A stretch of DNA of 64,000 bases from Paenibacillus sp. FSL R5-0912 (GCF_000758605.1 NZ_CP009282.1:4464001-4528000), one strand, 5' to 3'. Shown: positions 1 through 8,485, counted from the stretch's first letter. The notes: generated by a model not told the origin, from the sequence alone. Numbers and translations are program-made.

Positions 1-1691
1 TAGACCCCGCAGCTCTTCAGCAATTCTTCATGCCTGCCGATACCGGCAATCCGCCCTTCATCGAATACAATAATCTGATCCGCCTGTCTTACGGTACTCA
101 CCCGCTGGGATACAAGCAGAACCGTCCTATCTCCGCTGTTCTTGTTCAGTGCACGGCGCAAAGCTGCATCCGTGGCAAAATCCAGCGCACTGGAGGAATC
201 ATCCAGGATGAGTATAGGCGGACGTCCTACAACCGCCCGGGCAATTGTCAGCCGCTGCTTCTGTCCTCCGGACAAATTATGCCCTCCGCGTGCGACAAGA
301 GTATCCAGTCCCTGCGGCAGCTTGGCAATGAACTCTTCCGCCTGGGCCACCGCTGCTGCAGACATAATCTCATCCCGGGTTGCAGAGGCCTTGCCCCAGC
401 GGATGTTATCGGCAATTGATCCGGTGAACAACATGGCCTTCTGCGGCACAATGCCAATCCTGCTCCGCAGCTGCTCCAGCCGGTACTGCCGCACATTTAC
501 ACCTTCCACCAGGATTTCACCCTCTACTGCATCATAGAACCGCGGAATGAGGTTCACGAAGGTCGATTTACCGGAGCCGGTACTGCCGATTAGTCCGACC
601 GTCTCCCCCCGGTGAATGTCGACCGTGATATTCTCCAGCGCAAGCTCACCGGTTGTGTTATACCCGAACGAAACATTGCGGAAGGAGATCACCGGCGCTG
701 AATCATCACGCTTGGCCGCCGGCGCGTCTGCCGCAACCTCGGCAACCGTCGCCGTCATTGCCAGTACCTCGTTGACACGGTTGGCAGATGACGAGGCTTT
801 GGTGAACAGAATAACGAGATTAGATACCACAATCAGCGCCAGCAGGATCTGTGTCACATAGTTGATGAATGCAATGATCTCCCCCTGTGACAGCCGCCCG
901 GCATCGATATGAATGCCGCCTGCCCACAGAATGGCGATAATCGCCGCGTTAACCACCAGCGTGGTCATCGGGCCCAGCCAGGCGGATATCCGTCCGACCC
1001 GGATTGCGGTCTGTGTCAAATCCTCAGAAGCTTCATTGAAGCGCTGCTTCTCGCGGCGGCTCTCTGCAAAAGCGCGGATGACCCGGATACCGGACAGATT
1101 CTCGCTAAGCACCAGCGCCAGACGGTCCAGCTTGACCTGATATTTGCGGTAGAGCGGCGAGCTGCGCGTAATGATGAAATACAGAATGACTCCGAATACC
1201 GGTGTAGCCGCAATCAGGATCAGCGACAGCCGGAAATCCAGAATCATCGACATGATGATCGCCCCGATGCAGATGAATGGCGCACGGATAACCAGCCGGA
1301 TCAGCATGGCTACGGCCAGTTGGAGCTGATTGACATCATTCGTGATCCGGTTGATCAGTGATGGCGTGCCTATAATATCAAGCTCTGCGTAGGATAACGA
1401 TGAAATATGCTTGAACATTTTGTTGCGCAGCGATGTGCCGAAGCCCTGTGATGCCCTGGCTGCATAATACTGGCAGATCATGGAGCAGCCGAAGCCGAGG
1501 ATGGCCATCAGCACCATTAGGGAGCCCATACGGTAGACATAGGCACTGTCCTGCCTGCCAATCCCGTTGTTGATAATCAGGGCCACAATCGTCGGCAGCA
1601 GCAGCTCCAGAATTGCCTCCAGCAGCTTGAAGATCGGCCCGATGATCACTTCTTTCCTGTATGGCTTTAGAAAAACAGCAATTTTGAACAC
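1..1691 (-). CDS. ABC exporter half-transporter, ATP-binding/permease (3' end cut by window edge)
   Basis: Type IV (multidrug-type) ABC exporter subunit; 563 codons are visible and only the extreme C-terminus is missing. It starts at a GTG at 1691 after a GGTGAGG site. Residues 1-300 form the six-helix membrane domain and 330-563 the ATPase: Walker A GSTGSGKST (369-377), signature LSGGQKQR (473-480), Walker B ILILDD (493-498). The catalytic Glu after Walker B is Asp, and the H-loop His is Gln (VSQR, Q529). This pattern is typical of the subunit that carries the degenerate site in heterodimeric exporters such as BmrC/BmrD. Inference: a partner subunit probably lies just outside the left edge. 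The substrate cannot be told from sequence. Confidence 0.93.
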   Translation of the reverse strand, partial: MFKIAVFLKPYRKEVIIGPIFKLLEAILELLLPTIVALIINNGIGRQDSAYVYRMGSLMVLMAILGFGCSMICQYYAARASQGFGTSLRNKMFKHISSLSYAELDIIGTPSLINRITNDVNQLQLAVAMLIRLVIRAPFICIGAIIMSMILDFRLSLILIAATPVFGVILYFIITRSSPLYRKYQVKLDRLALVLSENLSGIRVIRAFAESRREKQRFNEASEDLTQTAIRVGRISAWLGPMTTLVVNAAIIAILWAGGIHIDAGRLSQGEIIAFINYVTQILLALIVVSNLVILFTKASSSANRVNEVLAMTATVAEVAADAPAAKRDDSAPVISFRNVSFGYNTTGELALENITVDIHRGETVGLIGSTGSGKSTFVNLIPRFYDAVEGEILVEGVNVRQYRLEQLRSRIGIVPQKAMLFTGSIADNIRWGKASATRDEIMSAAAVAQAEEFIAKLPQGLDTLVARGGHNLSGGQKQRLTIARAVVGRPPILILDDSSSALDFATDAALRRALNKNSGDRTVLLVSQRVSTVRQADQIIVFDEGRIAGIGRHEELLKSCGV

Positions 1692-1775
1692 AGTAATCCT
1701 CACCTAACCTACGTAGTATGTATTCACTCTTGAAAAAAACAAAAGACCCGTTATGATTATGTCATACCTGCTTAC

Positions 1776-1788
1776 ATATTAATAATAT
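1776..1788. promoter_or_regulatory. AT-rich dyad between ABC exporter and LysR gene
   Basis: ATATTA-A-TAATAT, a perfect inverted repeat with one central base, in the 169-bp gap between the divergently transcribed ABC gene (start 1691) and lysR-type gene (start 1861). LysR regulators usually bind T-N11-A dyads in such gaps, so this is a candidate autoregulatory or target site. It is short and AT-rich, so chance is possible. Confidence 0.35.
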
Positions 1789-1860
1789 TGGTTTCGTATC
1801 TTTGCCATATGATCTTCATATGGATATGATTGAAGACGCGGGACGGGAGGCTGTAATAAC

Positions 1861-2730
1861 TTGGATATCCGACAATTGAAATATTTCCTTGCGATTGCCG
1901 AGGAAGGTCAAATCACCTCAGCTGCCAGGAAACTGCAAATGGCCCAGCCCCCGCTCAGCCAGCAGCTGAAGCTGCTGGAGGAGGAGCTCGGGGTCAAGCT
2001 GGTTGAACGCGGTCCGCGCAGCATCCAGTTAACCGATGCAGGAATTATTTTGCGTAACCGGGCACAGCAGATTCTTGAATTAACGGATTCGACCACGAGA
2101 GAAATCAATGATTTTGCCAAAGGACTGAAGGGCAGCCTCTCGATCGGCACCGTCTCCTCTTCCGGAGCCACCCTGCTGCATGACCGGCTGGGCGAATTCC
2201 ACAAGAACTATCTGGGGGTTACTTTTGAAATCCATGAAGGCAATACGTTTATGATCATCGATCTGCTGAACAAAGGCATCGTCGAAATCGGCATTATCCG
2301 CACTCCTTTTAATACCAGCAATCTGGAATGTCTGTATCTCAATTCGGAGCCGATGATTGCCGTTATGACCTCTTATTATGATTGGAATTCCGGCGAGGCG
2401 GCTATTTCACTCGGGGAGCTTCAGCATAAGCCGCTTATCATTTACCGCCGCTTTGAGCAGCTTATTCGTGAGACCTGCCTGGAGCATGGCTTCGAACCCC
2501 AAATTTTCTGCATGAACGATGATGCGCGGACGACCCTGCTCTGGGCCAACGCCGGTCTTGGCATCGGGATAATTCCCAAATCTGCTTTTGAGCTGGCGAA
2601 TCACGGGAACCTGATCTATAAGGAGATCCGGTGCGAAGCGTTGCATACCCGTGTAGCCGCCGTCTGGATCAAGGACAAGTATTTGTCGTCGCTAGCTACC
2701 AAGTTTATCGAGACTTTCCAGGTACGCTAA
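1861..2730 (+). CDS. LysR-family transcriptional regulator
   Basis: 289-residue LysR-type activator/repressor. Residues 1-60 are the winged helix-turn-helix (SAARKLQMAQPPLSQQLKLL region) followed by a linker helix; residues 90-285 are the periplasmic-binding-protein-like effector domain. The start is TTG at 1861, preceded by GGGACGGGAGG; no ATG lies near the HTH start. It is divergent from the ABC exporter gene, and LysR regulators often control the divergent neighbour, so the exporter is a plausible target (inference). The effector is unknown; the N-terminus resembles the CynR/AlsR/CcpC group but not enough to assign a name. Confidence 0.9.
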   Translation: MDIRQLKYFLAIAEEGQITSAARKLQMAQPPLSQQLKLLEEELGVKLVERGPRSIQLTDAGIILRNRAQQILELTDSTTREINDFAKGLKGSLSIGTVSSSGATLLHDRLGEFHKNYLGVTFEIHEGNTFMIIDLLNKGIVEIGIIRTPFNTSNLECLYLNSEPMIAVMTSYYDWNSGEAAISLGELQHKPLIIYRRFEQLIRETCLEHGFEPQIFCMNDDARTTLLWANAGLGIGIIPKSAFELANHGNLIYKEIRCEALHTRVAAVWIKDKYLSSLATKFIETFQVR

Positions 2731-2922
2731 ACGCCAAACGCTGAACCCTGAACAAGAACATACCATTCCGGCTCCCGGCAGCAGTGCAGTTATCCGGCCC
2801 GGACATTCTGAAGGATGTCCAATCTCTGCTTCCTTCACCCTGTCCTTCAGGCCGCCTCTAACCCTGCCATCACGCTGGAAGAACCCAAGATTCTGACGTT
2901 TCAACACCGCATGGACTAAATG

Positions 2923-2937
2923 TTGTACATCTTACAA
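2923..2937. promoter_or_regulatory. operator-like dyad TTGTA-N5-TACAA, copy 1
   Basis: Perfect five-base arms with a five-base centre. The same arms and spacing recur at 2975-2989, with centres 52 bp apart (about five helical turns), which favours a dimeric regulator binding co-operatively on one face. The regulator is not identified. Confidence 0.45.
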
Positions 2938-2974
2938 CTTGATTACCTGGATACCTGGGTGTTCAGACAGATTG

Positions 2975-2989
2975 TTGTATGCAATACAA
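2975..2989. promoter_or_regulatory. operator-like dyad TTGTA-N5-TACAA, copy 2
   Basis: Second copy; its arms extend to six bases (TTGTAT/ATACAA). It lies 34 bp upstream of the ten-codon ORF at 3024, so it could control initiation of a short transcript there. No good sigma-A promoter was recognised beside it. Confidence 0.45.
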
Positions 2990-3124
2990 GATTTGTCCCG
3001 CTAATCGGCCCGGAGGAGTAAAAATGCTGCCTTTATACAACAATCTTGAAATATAGCCGGGATTATAGTGAAATTGTTGTATTTTGGGCAGGATTTTATA
3101 TAAACTCTACCCTTCAACAAAAAA

Positions 3125-3159
3125 ATACCCCGCACTGGTCTGCACCAGTAGCGGGGTAT
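3125..3159 (-). terminator. intrinsic terminator of htpG
   Basis: ATACCCCGC (3125-3133) pairs with GCGGGGTAT (3151-3159), with an inner TGGT/ACCA pairing. On the minus strand it is followed by a T-run (the A-run at 3119-3125), 39 bp past the htpG stop. Confidence 0.85.
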
Positions 3160-3198
3160 TCTTGTATCGCAGGTCCTCTGGCCGGTGCGAACGCCGGT

Positions 3199-5082
3199 TT
3201 AGACCATGATTTTGCAAATATCGTTCGTGAACTGCACCGGATCGTTAACCTGCAGACCTTCAATCAAGAGCGCCTGGTTATACAAGAGGTTAGTGTAAAG
3301 ACCCAGCTTCTCCTTGTCCCCTTCAGCAGCAGCCTTCAGCGATTTGAAGACATCATGGTGAATGTTGATTTCCAGCACCTTGTCAGCTTGTACATCCTGG
3401 CCGCCGTTAGGCATAGCCTTTAGGATTTTCTCCATCTCGATGGTCAGCTCGCCTTCAGTAGACAGGCAGACCGGATGGGATTTCAGCCGCTTCGAGGCTT
3501 TGACTGCCTTTACTTTGCCGGACAGGATGCCCTGCATCGCTTCGAACAATCCCTTGTTCTCATTCTCTTCCGCTTCAGAAGGCTTATCCTCAGCACTTTC
3601 TTCAATCCCTAAGTCACCGCTGGAGACGTTCTTGAATTCCTTCTCTTTGTAGGACATGATCATCTTGATTGCGAATTCATCGATATCATCGGTGAAGTAG
3701 AGGATTTCGTACCCCTTGTCCAGCACCATTTCTGTCTGCGGCAGCTTCTCGATGCGTTCCACCGATTCACCGGAGGCATAGTAGATATACTTCTGGTCTT
3801 CAGGCATTCTTTCCACATATTCAGCCAGTGTAACCAGCTTCTTCTCCTTGGAGGAGTGGAACATCAGGAGGTCCTGCAGCGTTTCTTTTTCCATGCCATA
3901 GTCATTGTAGACCCCGAACTTCAGCTGTCTGCCAAAAGATTTATAGAACGTCTCATACTTCTCACGCTCATCCTTCAGCAGGCTCAGGAGCTGGCTCTTG
4001 ATCTTGCTCTTGATGTTCTTCGCAATCAGCGTCAGCTGGCGGTCATGCTGCAGCAGCTCACGGGAGATGTTCAGCGACAGATCCTCGGAATCCACCATCC
4101 CCTTGACGAAGCTGAAATAATCCGGCAGCAGATCCCCGCATTTGTTCATAATCAGCACACCGTTGGAGTAGAGCTCCAGGCCTTTTTCATATTCCTTGGT
4201 GTAGTAATCGAATGGCGTATTCTCCGGAATGAACAGGATTGCGTTATAGACCACAGCGCCGTCGGCACTGATATGGATATGCTTCAGCGGCTTGTCGAAG
4301 CCGTAGCGTTTCTCCGCATAGAAGTTGTTGTAATCTTCTTCGGTCAGCTCGTTTTTGTTCTTGCGCCAGATCGGCACCATGCTGTTCACGGTCTGCTCTT
4401 CCGTTACATCGACGAATTCATTCTCAGCGCCTTCTTTAGGCTGTCTGCCGGTAATGTCCATCTTGATCGGGAAACGGATGAAGTCCGAGTATTTCTTGAT
4501 GATCGACTTCAGGCGGTACTCTTCCAGGAACTCATCGTAGTTATCGTCTTCGGTGTTCTCTTTGATCTTCAGCGTGATTTCGGTTCCGACAGCATCCTTC
4601 TCACAAGGCTCAATCGTGTAACCGTCCGCACCCTGGGATTCCCATTTGAACGCCTGGTCGCTGCCCAGCGCCTTACTGATTACGGTAACATCGTCAGCCA
4701 CCATGAATGCGGAATAGAAACCTACCCCGAATTGTCCGATGATGTTGTGTCCGTCCTTGGCTTCATTATCCTTCTTAAAAGCAAACGAGCCGCTGTTCGC
4801 GATAATCCCCAGATTGTTCTCCAGCTCTTCCTGCGTCATCCCGATTCCGGTATCGGAAATGGTTAACGTACGGCTTGCCTTATCGGCGGTCACTTTAATG
4901 TAGTAATCCTCTTTATTGAACACCAGGCCTTCATCGGCCAGTGCCTTGTAATAGATTTTGTCGATGGCATCGCTTGCATTGGAGATCAGTTCCCGCAGAA
5001 AAATCTCCCGCTGCGTATAAATGGAGTTAATCATCATTTCCAGCAGTCTTTTGGATTCGGCTTTAAACTCTTTTTTGGCCAT
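3199..5082 (-). CDS. htpG: Hsp90-family chaperone HtpG
   Basis: Cytosolic ATP-dependent chaperone that remodels client proteins. It is 627 residues, the usual bacterial length. The N-terminal GHKL ATPase shows ELISNASDAIDKI, DTGIGMT and GQFGVGFYSAFMV, followed by the middle domain (around 230-500, with NISRELLQ) and a C-terminal dimerisation domain. An acidic insertion (SAEDKPSEAEENENKG) marks the middle/C-terminal junction. Start ATG 5082. It is a single-gene unit with its own promoter, a CIRCE operator and a terminator. In B. subtilis htpG is not under HrcA, so the operator here implies different control (see findings). Confidence 0.98.
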   Translation of the reverse strand: MAKKEFKAESKRLLEMMINSIYTQREIFLRELISNASDAIDKIYYKALADEGLVFNKEDYYIKVTADKASRTLTISDTGIGMTQEELENNLGIIANSGSFAFKKDNEAKDGHNIIGQFGVGFYSAFMVADDVTVISKALGSDQAFKWESQGADGYTIEPCEKDAVGTEITLKIKENTEDDNYDEFLEEYRLKSIIKKYSDFIRFPIKMDITGRQPKEGAENEFVDVTEEQTVNSMVPIWRKNKNELTEEDYNNFYAEKRYGFDKPLKHIHISADGAVVYNAILFIPENTPFDYYTKEYEKGLELYSNGVLIMNKCGDLLPDYFSFVKGMVDSEDLSLNISRELLQHDRQLTLIAKNIKSKIKSQLLSLLKDEREKYETFYKSFGRQLKFGVYNDYGMEKETLQDLLMFHSSKEKKLVTLAEYVERMPEDQKYIYYASGESVERIEKLPQTEMVLDKGYEILYFTDDIDEFAIKMIMSYKEKEFKNVSSGDLGIEESAEDKPSEAEENENKGLFEAMQGILSGKVKAVKASKRLKSHPVCLSTEGELTIEMEKILKAMPNGGQDVQADKVLEINIHHDVFKSLKAAAEGDKEKLGLYTNLLYNQALLIEGLQVNDPVQFTNDICKIMV

Positions 5083-5132
5083 GAATAAATAAATCTCCTT
5101 TCAAAAATAACCTTCGGATTGCGGATCATCGT

Positions 5133-5159
5133 TTAGCACTCCACTCACCTGAGTGCTAA
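5133..5159. promoter_or_regulatory. CIRCE element (HrcA operator) of htpG
   Basis: Exact consensus TTAGCACTC-N9-GAGTGCTAA: left arm 5133-5141, spacer 5142-5150, right arm 5151-5159. It lies between the htpG promoter and its start codon, where bound HrcA would block transcription and where the element in mRNA can form a hairpin. The match is complete in both arms and in spacing. Confidence 0.95.
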
Positions 5160-5170
5160 CACTACCTTTT

Positions 5171-5199
5171 ATATAACATATTCTCGTTTTTGATGTCAA
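5171..5199 (-). promoter_or_regulatory. sigma-A promoter of htpG
   Basis: Reading on the minus strand: -35 TTGACA (5194-5199), 17-bp spacer, -10 TTATAT (5171-5176), about a dozen bases before the CIRCE element. The -35 is perfect. Confidence 0.75.
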
Positions 5200-5306
5200 T
5201 ATCTTGCTGCATATAGAGCTCCGCTCAAAAAAGAAATGAATTCTATTTTAGTCCATGTTAGCATTCGGAATGTACTCATTACAGCGAAAGAAAGGACAAT
5301 GAAACG

Positions 5307-5759
5307 ATGAAAATCCAGCTCGAAACGCTTCCAGCAACACGTATTGCTTATATGCGCCAGACAGGCCCCTATGGTCCCGGTAACAGTAAGGCTATGGAGG
5401 CCTTAAAGGAGTGGGCACGTGCACACCAGCTGCTTACCGGATCAGCCATCCTCTTCGGGATTCCCCAGGACAACCCGGACACCACCCTGCCTGAACACTG
5501 CAGATATGATGCCTGTATCAGCGTGCCAGAGAACGCCCCAGCGGATAAGTCTATTCACTACGGTGAAATTCCCGGCGGGACCTATGCGGTTGTTACTATA
5601 CAACATACCGCTGAGGCTGTTCAAAAAGCATGGACGGAGATCCTCCCCGCCCTCTACAGCAGCGGACATCTGCTCGATTACCAGCGGCCGGTCATGGAGA
5701 GATATACAGGTGATATGATCAGCAATCATCTTTGCCAGTTGTGTTTTCCTGTGCACTAA
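5307..5759 (+). CDS. GyrI-like / AraC-effector-binding-domain protein
   Basis: 150-residue stand-alone GyrI-like small-molecule-binding domain (SbmC/YtkL/SOUL-like fold). It opens with IQLETLPATRIAYMRQTGPYG, the family's first strand and loop, and has a central EIPGGTYAVVTIQHT segment and a C-terminal DYQRPVMERY segment. Family members bind amphipathic drugs or act as effector domains of AraC/MerR regulators; some protect gyrase. No DNA-binding domain is present. Start ATG 5307 after AAAGGAC. It runs convergent with the hydrolase gene ending at 5761, with one base between the two stops. Confidence 0.85.
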   Translation: MKIQLETLPATRIAYMRQTGPYGPGNSKAMEALKEWARAHQLLTGSAILFGIPQDNPDTTLPEHCRYDACISVPENAPADKSIHYGEIPGGTYAVVTIQHTAEAVQKAWTEILPALYSSGHLLDYQRPVMERYTGDMISNHLCQLCFPVH

Positions 5760-5760
5760 G

Positions 5761-6447
5761 TTAGAAGCTGAGTTTTCCGCCATGGTAGCAGTAGTAGGAT
5801 TGTGCGTTAAGAGCTTTTAACCGGTTCAACGACTGCTCTGCACTCTCCAGGTCGATACAATACTGCGGATTCGCAACAGCCAATGCACTCCCCTCATTCA
5901 CTGCTGCATCCCCGGTTATGACAATGCCCAGTGCCGGAAAATACAAAGAAATATGACCTGACGTATGCCCCGGGGTGGCAAGGACCTGACACTTACCATC
6001 CAGAATGCACTCTCCATCCCGGACCGTCTGATTCACCGGAACATGCCGCAAATTCTTCAATAGCTGTACAAACTCTTCACCGGACGCCTGTTCTTCTTCA
6101 GGCATCTCCACTAGCAGAGCTTCTGCCTGGATCAGCCGCTCAGATTTCATCAGGCCTAAGATCGATGGGCTCTCCACTTCGCTCGCGATGACCGTAACGG
6201 ACGGGTATTTCTCCACGAACTCATACAAGGCGCCGATATGGTCATCGTCGTAATGGGTAATAATGATATTCTTCAGATTCAAGGGGTCGTACCCCAGCCT
6301 CAGGATCTCCTTCTCTATCAAAGGCATGAAAGCGGGATAACCGGTATCGACCAGGGTTAACTCTTCCCCGGATACAATGAGGCTCGGGTAAATGTAATAT
6401 GGCTGTCCTTCATACTCAAACTGAATAGGTAGCTCAATGATATTCAT
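5761..6447 (-). CDS. metallo-beta-lactamase-fold hydrolase
   Basis: 228-residue MBL-superfamily protein. The metal motif is HYDDDH (65-70), where the second position of HxHxDH is Asp, a variation seen in many Firmicute members. A later His lies in TPGHTSGHIS and a metal Asp in VITGDAA. The C-terminal CYHGG supplies another ligand. Likely a cytosolic hydrolase of thioesters, lactones or similar; the substrate cannot be assigned. Start ATG 6447 follows GGAGGATC. It may share a transcript with no neighbour: a LysR gene ends upstream at 6508, 60 bp away. Confidence 0.88.
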   Translation of the reverse strand: MNIIELPIQFEYEGQPYYIYPSLIVSGEELTLVDTGYPAFMPLIEKEILRLGYDPLNLKNIIITHYDDDHIGALYEFVEKYPSVTVIASEVESPSILGLMKSERLIQAEALLVEMPEEEQASGEEFVQLLKNLRHVPVNQTVRDGECILDGKCQVLATPGHTSGHISLYFPALGIVITGDAAVNEGSALAVANPQYCIDLESAEQSLNRLKALNAQSYYCYHGGKLSF

Positions 6448-6507
6448 ATGATCCTCCGCATGTCTATATTAGAACATTGCATACTTCGCTTGCTCAGGCT
6501 TCCACCC

Positions 6508-7404
6508 TCACAGTACAGCGGCTTTAGCCTTCGCATCCTCACGCAGCATCTGGATCAGTGACTGGAGCGGCAGCGACTTCCACTTCTTTGGATGGAGCAG
6601 GAGCTGCAGATCGAAATGAATCTCCGGATGGGCAAAAGACAGCTCGGCGAGATTCCCCCGCTCGATCTCCTCCTCAGCCACAATTCTCGGCAGCAGCGCA
6701 ATGCCCAAGCCGTTCCGCACACAGCGCTTGATCGCTTCCAGATTCGACAGCTCAAAACCGATCCGGAACACAATCCCGTGCTCCCGGAGCAGGTTCTCGA
6801 ACAGGCTGCGGTAGATACAGCTCTCCTCCGAGACAATCAGCTCACAGTTGTTGAGATCCTGCAGCGTAACCCGCGCCAGGCTTGCCAGCGGATGACTGGC
6901 AGGCGCCACGAGAACGAGCGGCTCCTCCCGGATGATTGTACGCTCAAGCAGGGTATCCGCTGTGCTGCGGTCCAGGAGGAGGCCAATATCGACCTCGCCG
7001 TCCCTGATTTTGGAGACCAGATTGGCCTCCTGCTCCGTTTGCAGATGAATGTTCAGCCCGGGGAACATGGTCCGCAGCTGCTGCAGGAACGGCGGCAAAT
7101 AAAAGGCGGCAAGTGAATCAATCGTCCCGATCGTCAGTGTGCCGCCAATCTGCTGGGCAATTGTTTCTTTGGAGCGGTCGTACAGATCAAGAATCTCCAC
7201 GAACAGCTTCAGCAGCTCTTCCCCCGGCGGAGTCAGACGCAAGGCCCGGCCATGCCGCTCTATCAGCGGTACGCCGTATTCCTTCTCGATCTTCTGAATC
7301 TGCATCGTTACACTGGACTGGGCATAGCCCAGTTCTTCAGCCGCACGGGTGAAGCTCTGCCGCTTAGCAACCTCGCGGAAGGTCCGCATATAGGTTAAGT
7401 CCAT
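6508..7404 (-). CDS. LysR-family transcriptional regulator (divergent from dapA paralogue)
   Basis: 298-residue LysR protein: HTH at residues 1-60 (FTRAAEELGYAQSSVTMQIQ), effector domain 90-290. I place the start at ATG 7404 because AGGGTGG lies five bases upstream; an in-frame GTG at 7413 overlaps that site. Its N-terminal half resembles CysL/YwfK-type and CzcR-type regulators. It is divergent from the dapA-like gene at 7525 with a clear 15-bp dyad between them, so that gene is the likely target. The effector is unknown. Confidence 0.9.
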   Translation of the reverse strand: MDLTYMRTFREVAKRQSFTRAAEELGYAQSSVTMQIQKIEKEYGVPLIERHGRALRLTPPGEELLKLFVEILDLYDRSKETIAQQIGGTLTIGTIDSLAAFYLPPFLQQLRTMFPGLNIHLQTEQEANLVSKIRDGEVDIGLLLDRSTADTLLERTIIREEPLVLVAPASHPLASLARVTLQDLNNCELIVSEESCIYRSLFENLLREHGIVFRIGFELSNLEAIKRCVRNGLGIALLPRIVAEEEIERGNLAELSFAHPEIHFDLQLLLHPKKWKSLPLQSLIQMLREDAKAKAAVL

Positions 7405-7419
7405 ATCATCCACCCTAAC

Positions 7420-7434
7420 ATCAATATTATTGAT
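7420..7434. promoter_or_regulatory. LysR-type binding dyad in the lysR/dapA-like gap
   Basis: ATCAAT-ATT-ATTGAT, perfect six-base arms with three central bases, just upstream of the LysR start and 91 bp upstream of the dapA-like start. It carries the T-N11-A pattern expected of LysR sites. The position fits autorepression plus control of the divergent gene. Confidence 0.6.
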
Positions 7435-7524
7435 AACCTACATCATTTATTATAGCTAACGACGATGCAATAATCCATGGTACAGTAGGATAAAAGGATT
7501 TTACAATTTTGGAGGACGATATTC

Positions 7525-8400
7525 ATGTTAACAGAAGAACAGATTTATGGAATCTATGTTCCCGTGGTAACCCCGTTCCATGCCGCCGGCGAGATTGATC
7601 TGGAGTCGTATCAGCGGTATGTGAACAACATCATCAAGAACAGTATTCATGGTCTGGTCGTTAATGGAACCACTGGAGAATCGCCGACAGTCAACATACA
7701 GGAATTGCAGACACTCGTGGATGCATCACGCGAGCTTTTGAAGTCCAGTCCGATCCCGCTCGTGGTAGGTACGGGTACGAACGATACCGCTTCTACTGTA
7801 GCCCGCACAGAGCTTGCCGCGAACTCCGGTGCCGATGCCGCACTGGTTGTTGTCCCTTATTACAGCCGTCCTTCACAGGAAGGCATCATCGCCCATTTCC
7901 GCAAAGCGGCTGAGGTCGGTCTCCCGGTCATCGCGTATGATATTCCCGGCCGCGCCGGTGTCGGCATGTCCGTAGACACCGCCCGTACGATCCTGGAGAT
8001 GAACAACGTTGTCGGGTTAAAAGACTGCTCAGGCTCTCCGGTGCTGGTCTCCGAGCTGTCCCGCCACGGCTCCAAGCCGGTTCTCTGCGGCGATGACTTG
8101 AACTTCTTCGATATGCTGGGCTGCGGAGCCGCCGGTGGTATGCTGGCCTCGGCCAATGTATATACTGCCTCCTATCTCAGCATCTACGAACAGTACAGAG
8201 CCGGCCAGGTTGACGCCGCACAGGCTGCCTTTGATCAGCTCGTGCCGCTGATGAAGCTGCTGTTCAAGGAATCCAATCCGGCGCCGATCAAATGGCTGCT
8301 CAGCGCACGAGGTGAGATCTCCTCCGACACGCTCCGCCTGCCGATGACCTCCATCAGCGCTGCGCTGCGCGAAGAGCTGGGTGCTTATCTCGCCGGGTAA
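7525..8400 (+). CDS. dihydrodipicolinate synthase family protein (second DapA-like aldolase)
   Basis: 291-residue class I aldolase of the DapA/NAL family (TIM barrel). It has the GTTGES motif (48-53), the Schiff-base lysine in NVVGLKDCSG, and YDIPGRAG where true DapA enzymes usually read YNVPxR. The Arg that binds the substrate carboxylate is present. It could condense pyruvate with aspartate semialdehyde or act on another oxo-acid. A second, better placed dapA lies at 35823-36698 beside dapG, so this copy, under its own LysR regulator, may be a stress- or substrate-induced paralogue. Start ATG 7525 after GGAGG. Confidence 0.85.
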   Translation: MLTEEQIYGIYVPVVTPFHAAGEIDLESYQRYVNNIIKNSIHGLVVNGTTGESPTVNIQELQTLVDASRELLKSSPIPLVVGTGTNDTASTVARTELAANSGADAALVVVPYYSRPSQEGIIAHFRKAAEVGLPVIAYDIPGRAGVGMSVDTARTILEMNNVVGLKDCSGSPVLVSELSRHGSKPVLCGDDLNFFDMLGCGAAGGMLASANVYTASYLSIYEQYRAGQVDAAQAAFDQLVPLMKLLFKESNPAPIKWLLSARGEISSDTLRLPMTSISAALREELGAYLAG

Positions 8401-8442
8401 CTTCTTCTACTCAGAATGGTAACGATAAAGGTAACATCGGCG

Positions 8443-8485
8443 AAACCGCCGCTTCTCAGTCAGGGACTGGAAAGCGGCGGTTTTT
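8443..8485 (+). terminator. terminator of the dapA-like gene
   Basis: AAACCGCCGCTT (8443-8454) pairs with AAGCGGCGGTTT (8472-8483), followed by a run of T; 43 bp past the stop codon. Confidence 0.85.

Larger units (their letters stand above)
2731..3198. other. 468-bp intergenic region with repeated operator-like sites, a ten-codon ORF and a terminator
   Basis: No convincing full-length gene. It contains two TTGTA-N5-TACAA dyads (2923-2937 and 2975-2989), a GGAGGAG ribosome-binding-like site followed by a ten-codon ORF (3024-3056, MLPLYNNLEI then TAG), and three copies of ATTGTTGTAT (2971-2980 +, 3035-3044 -, 3073-3082 +), the last two forming an inverted repeat. The htpG terminator closes the region at 3125-3159. 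It reads like the control region of a gene that is lost, or of a very small peptide or RNA. Confidence 0.5.

Noticed and set aside
3856..4866. Long plus-strand ORF opposite htpG
   Set aside because: Antisense shadow of a highly biased coding sequence; no ribosome binding site or family.
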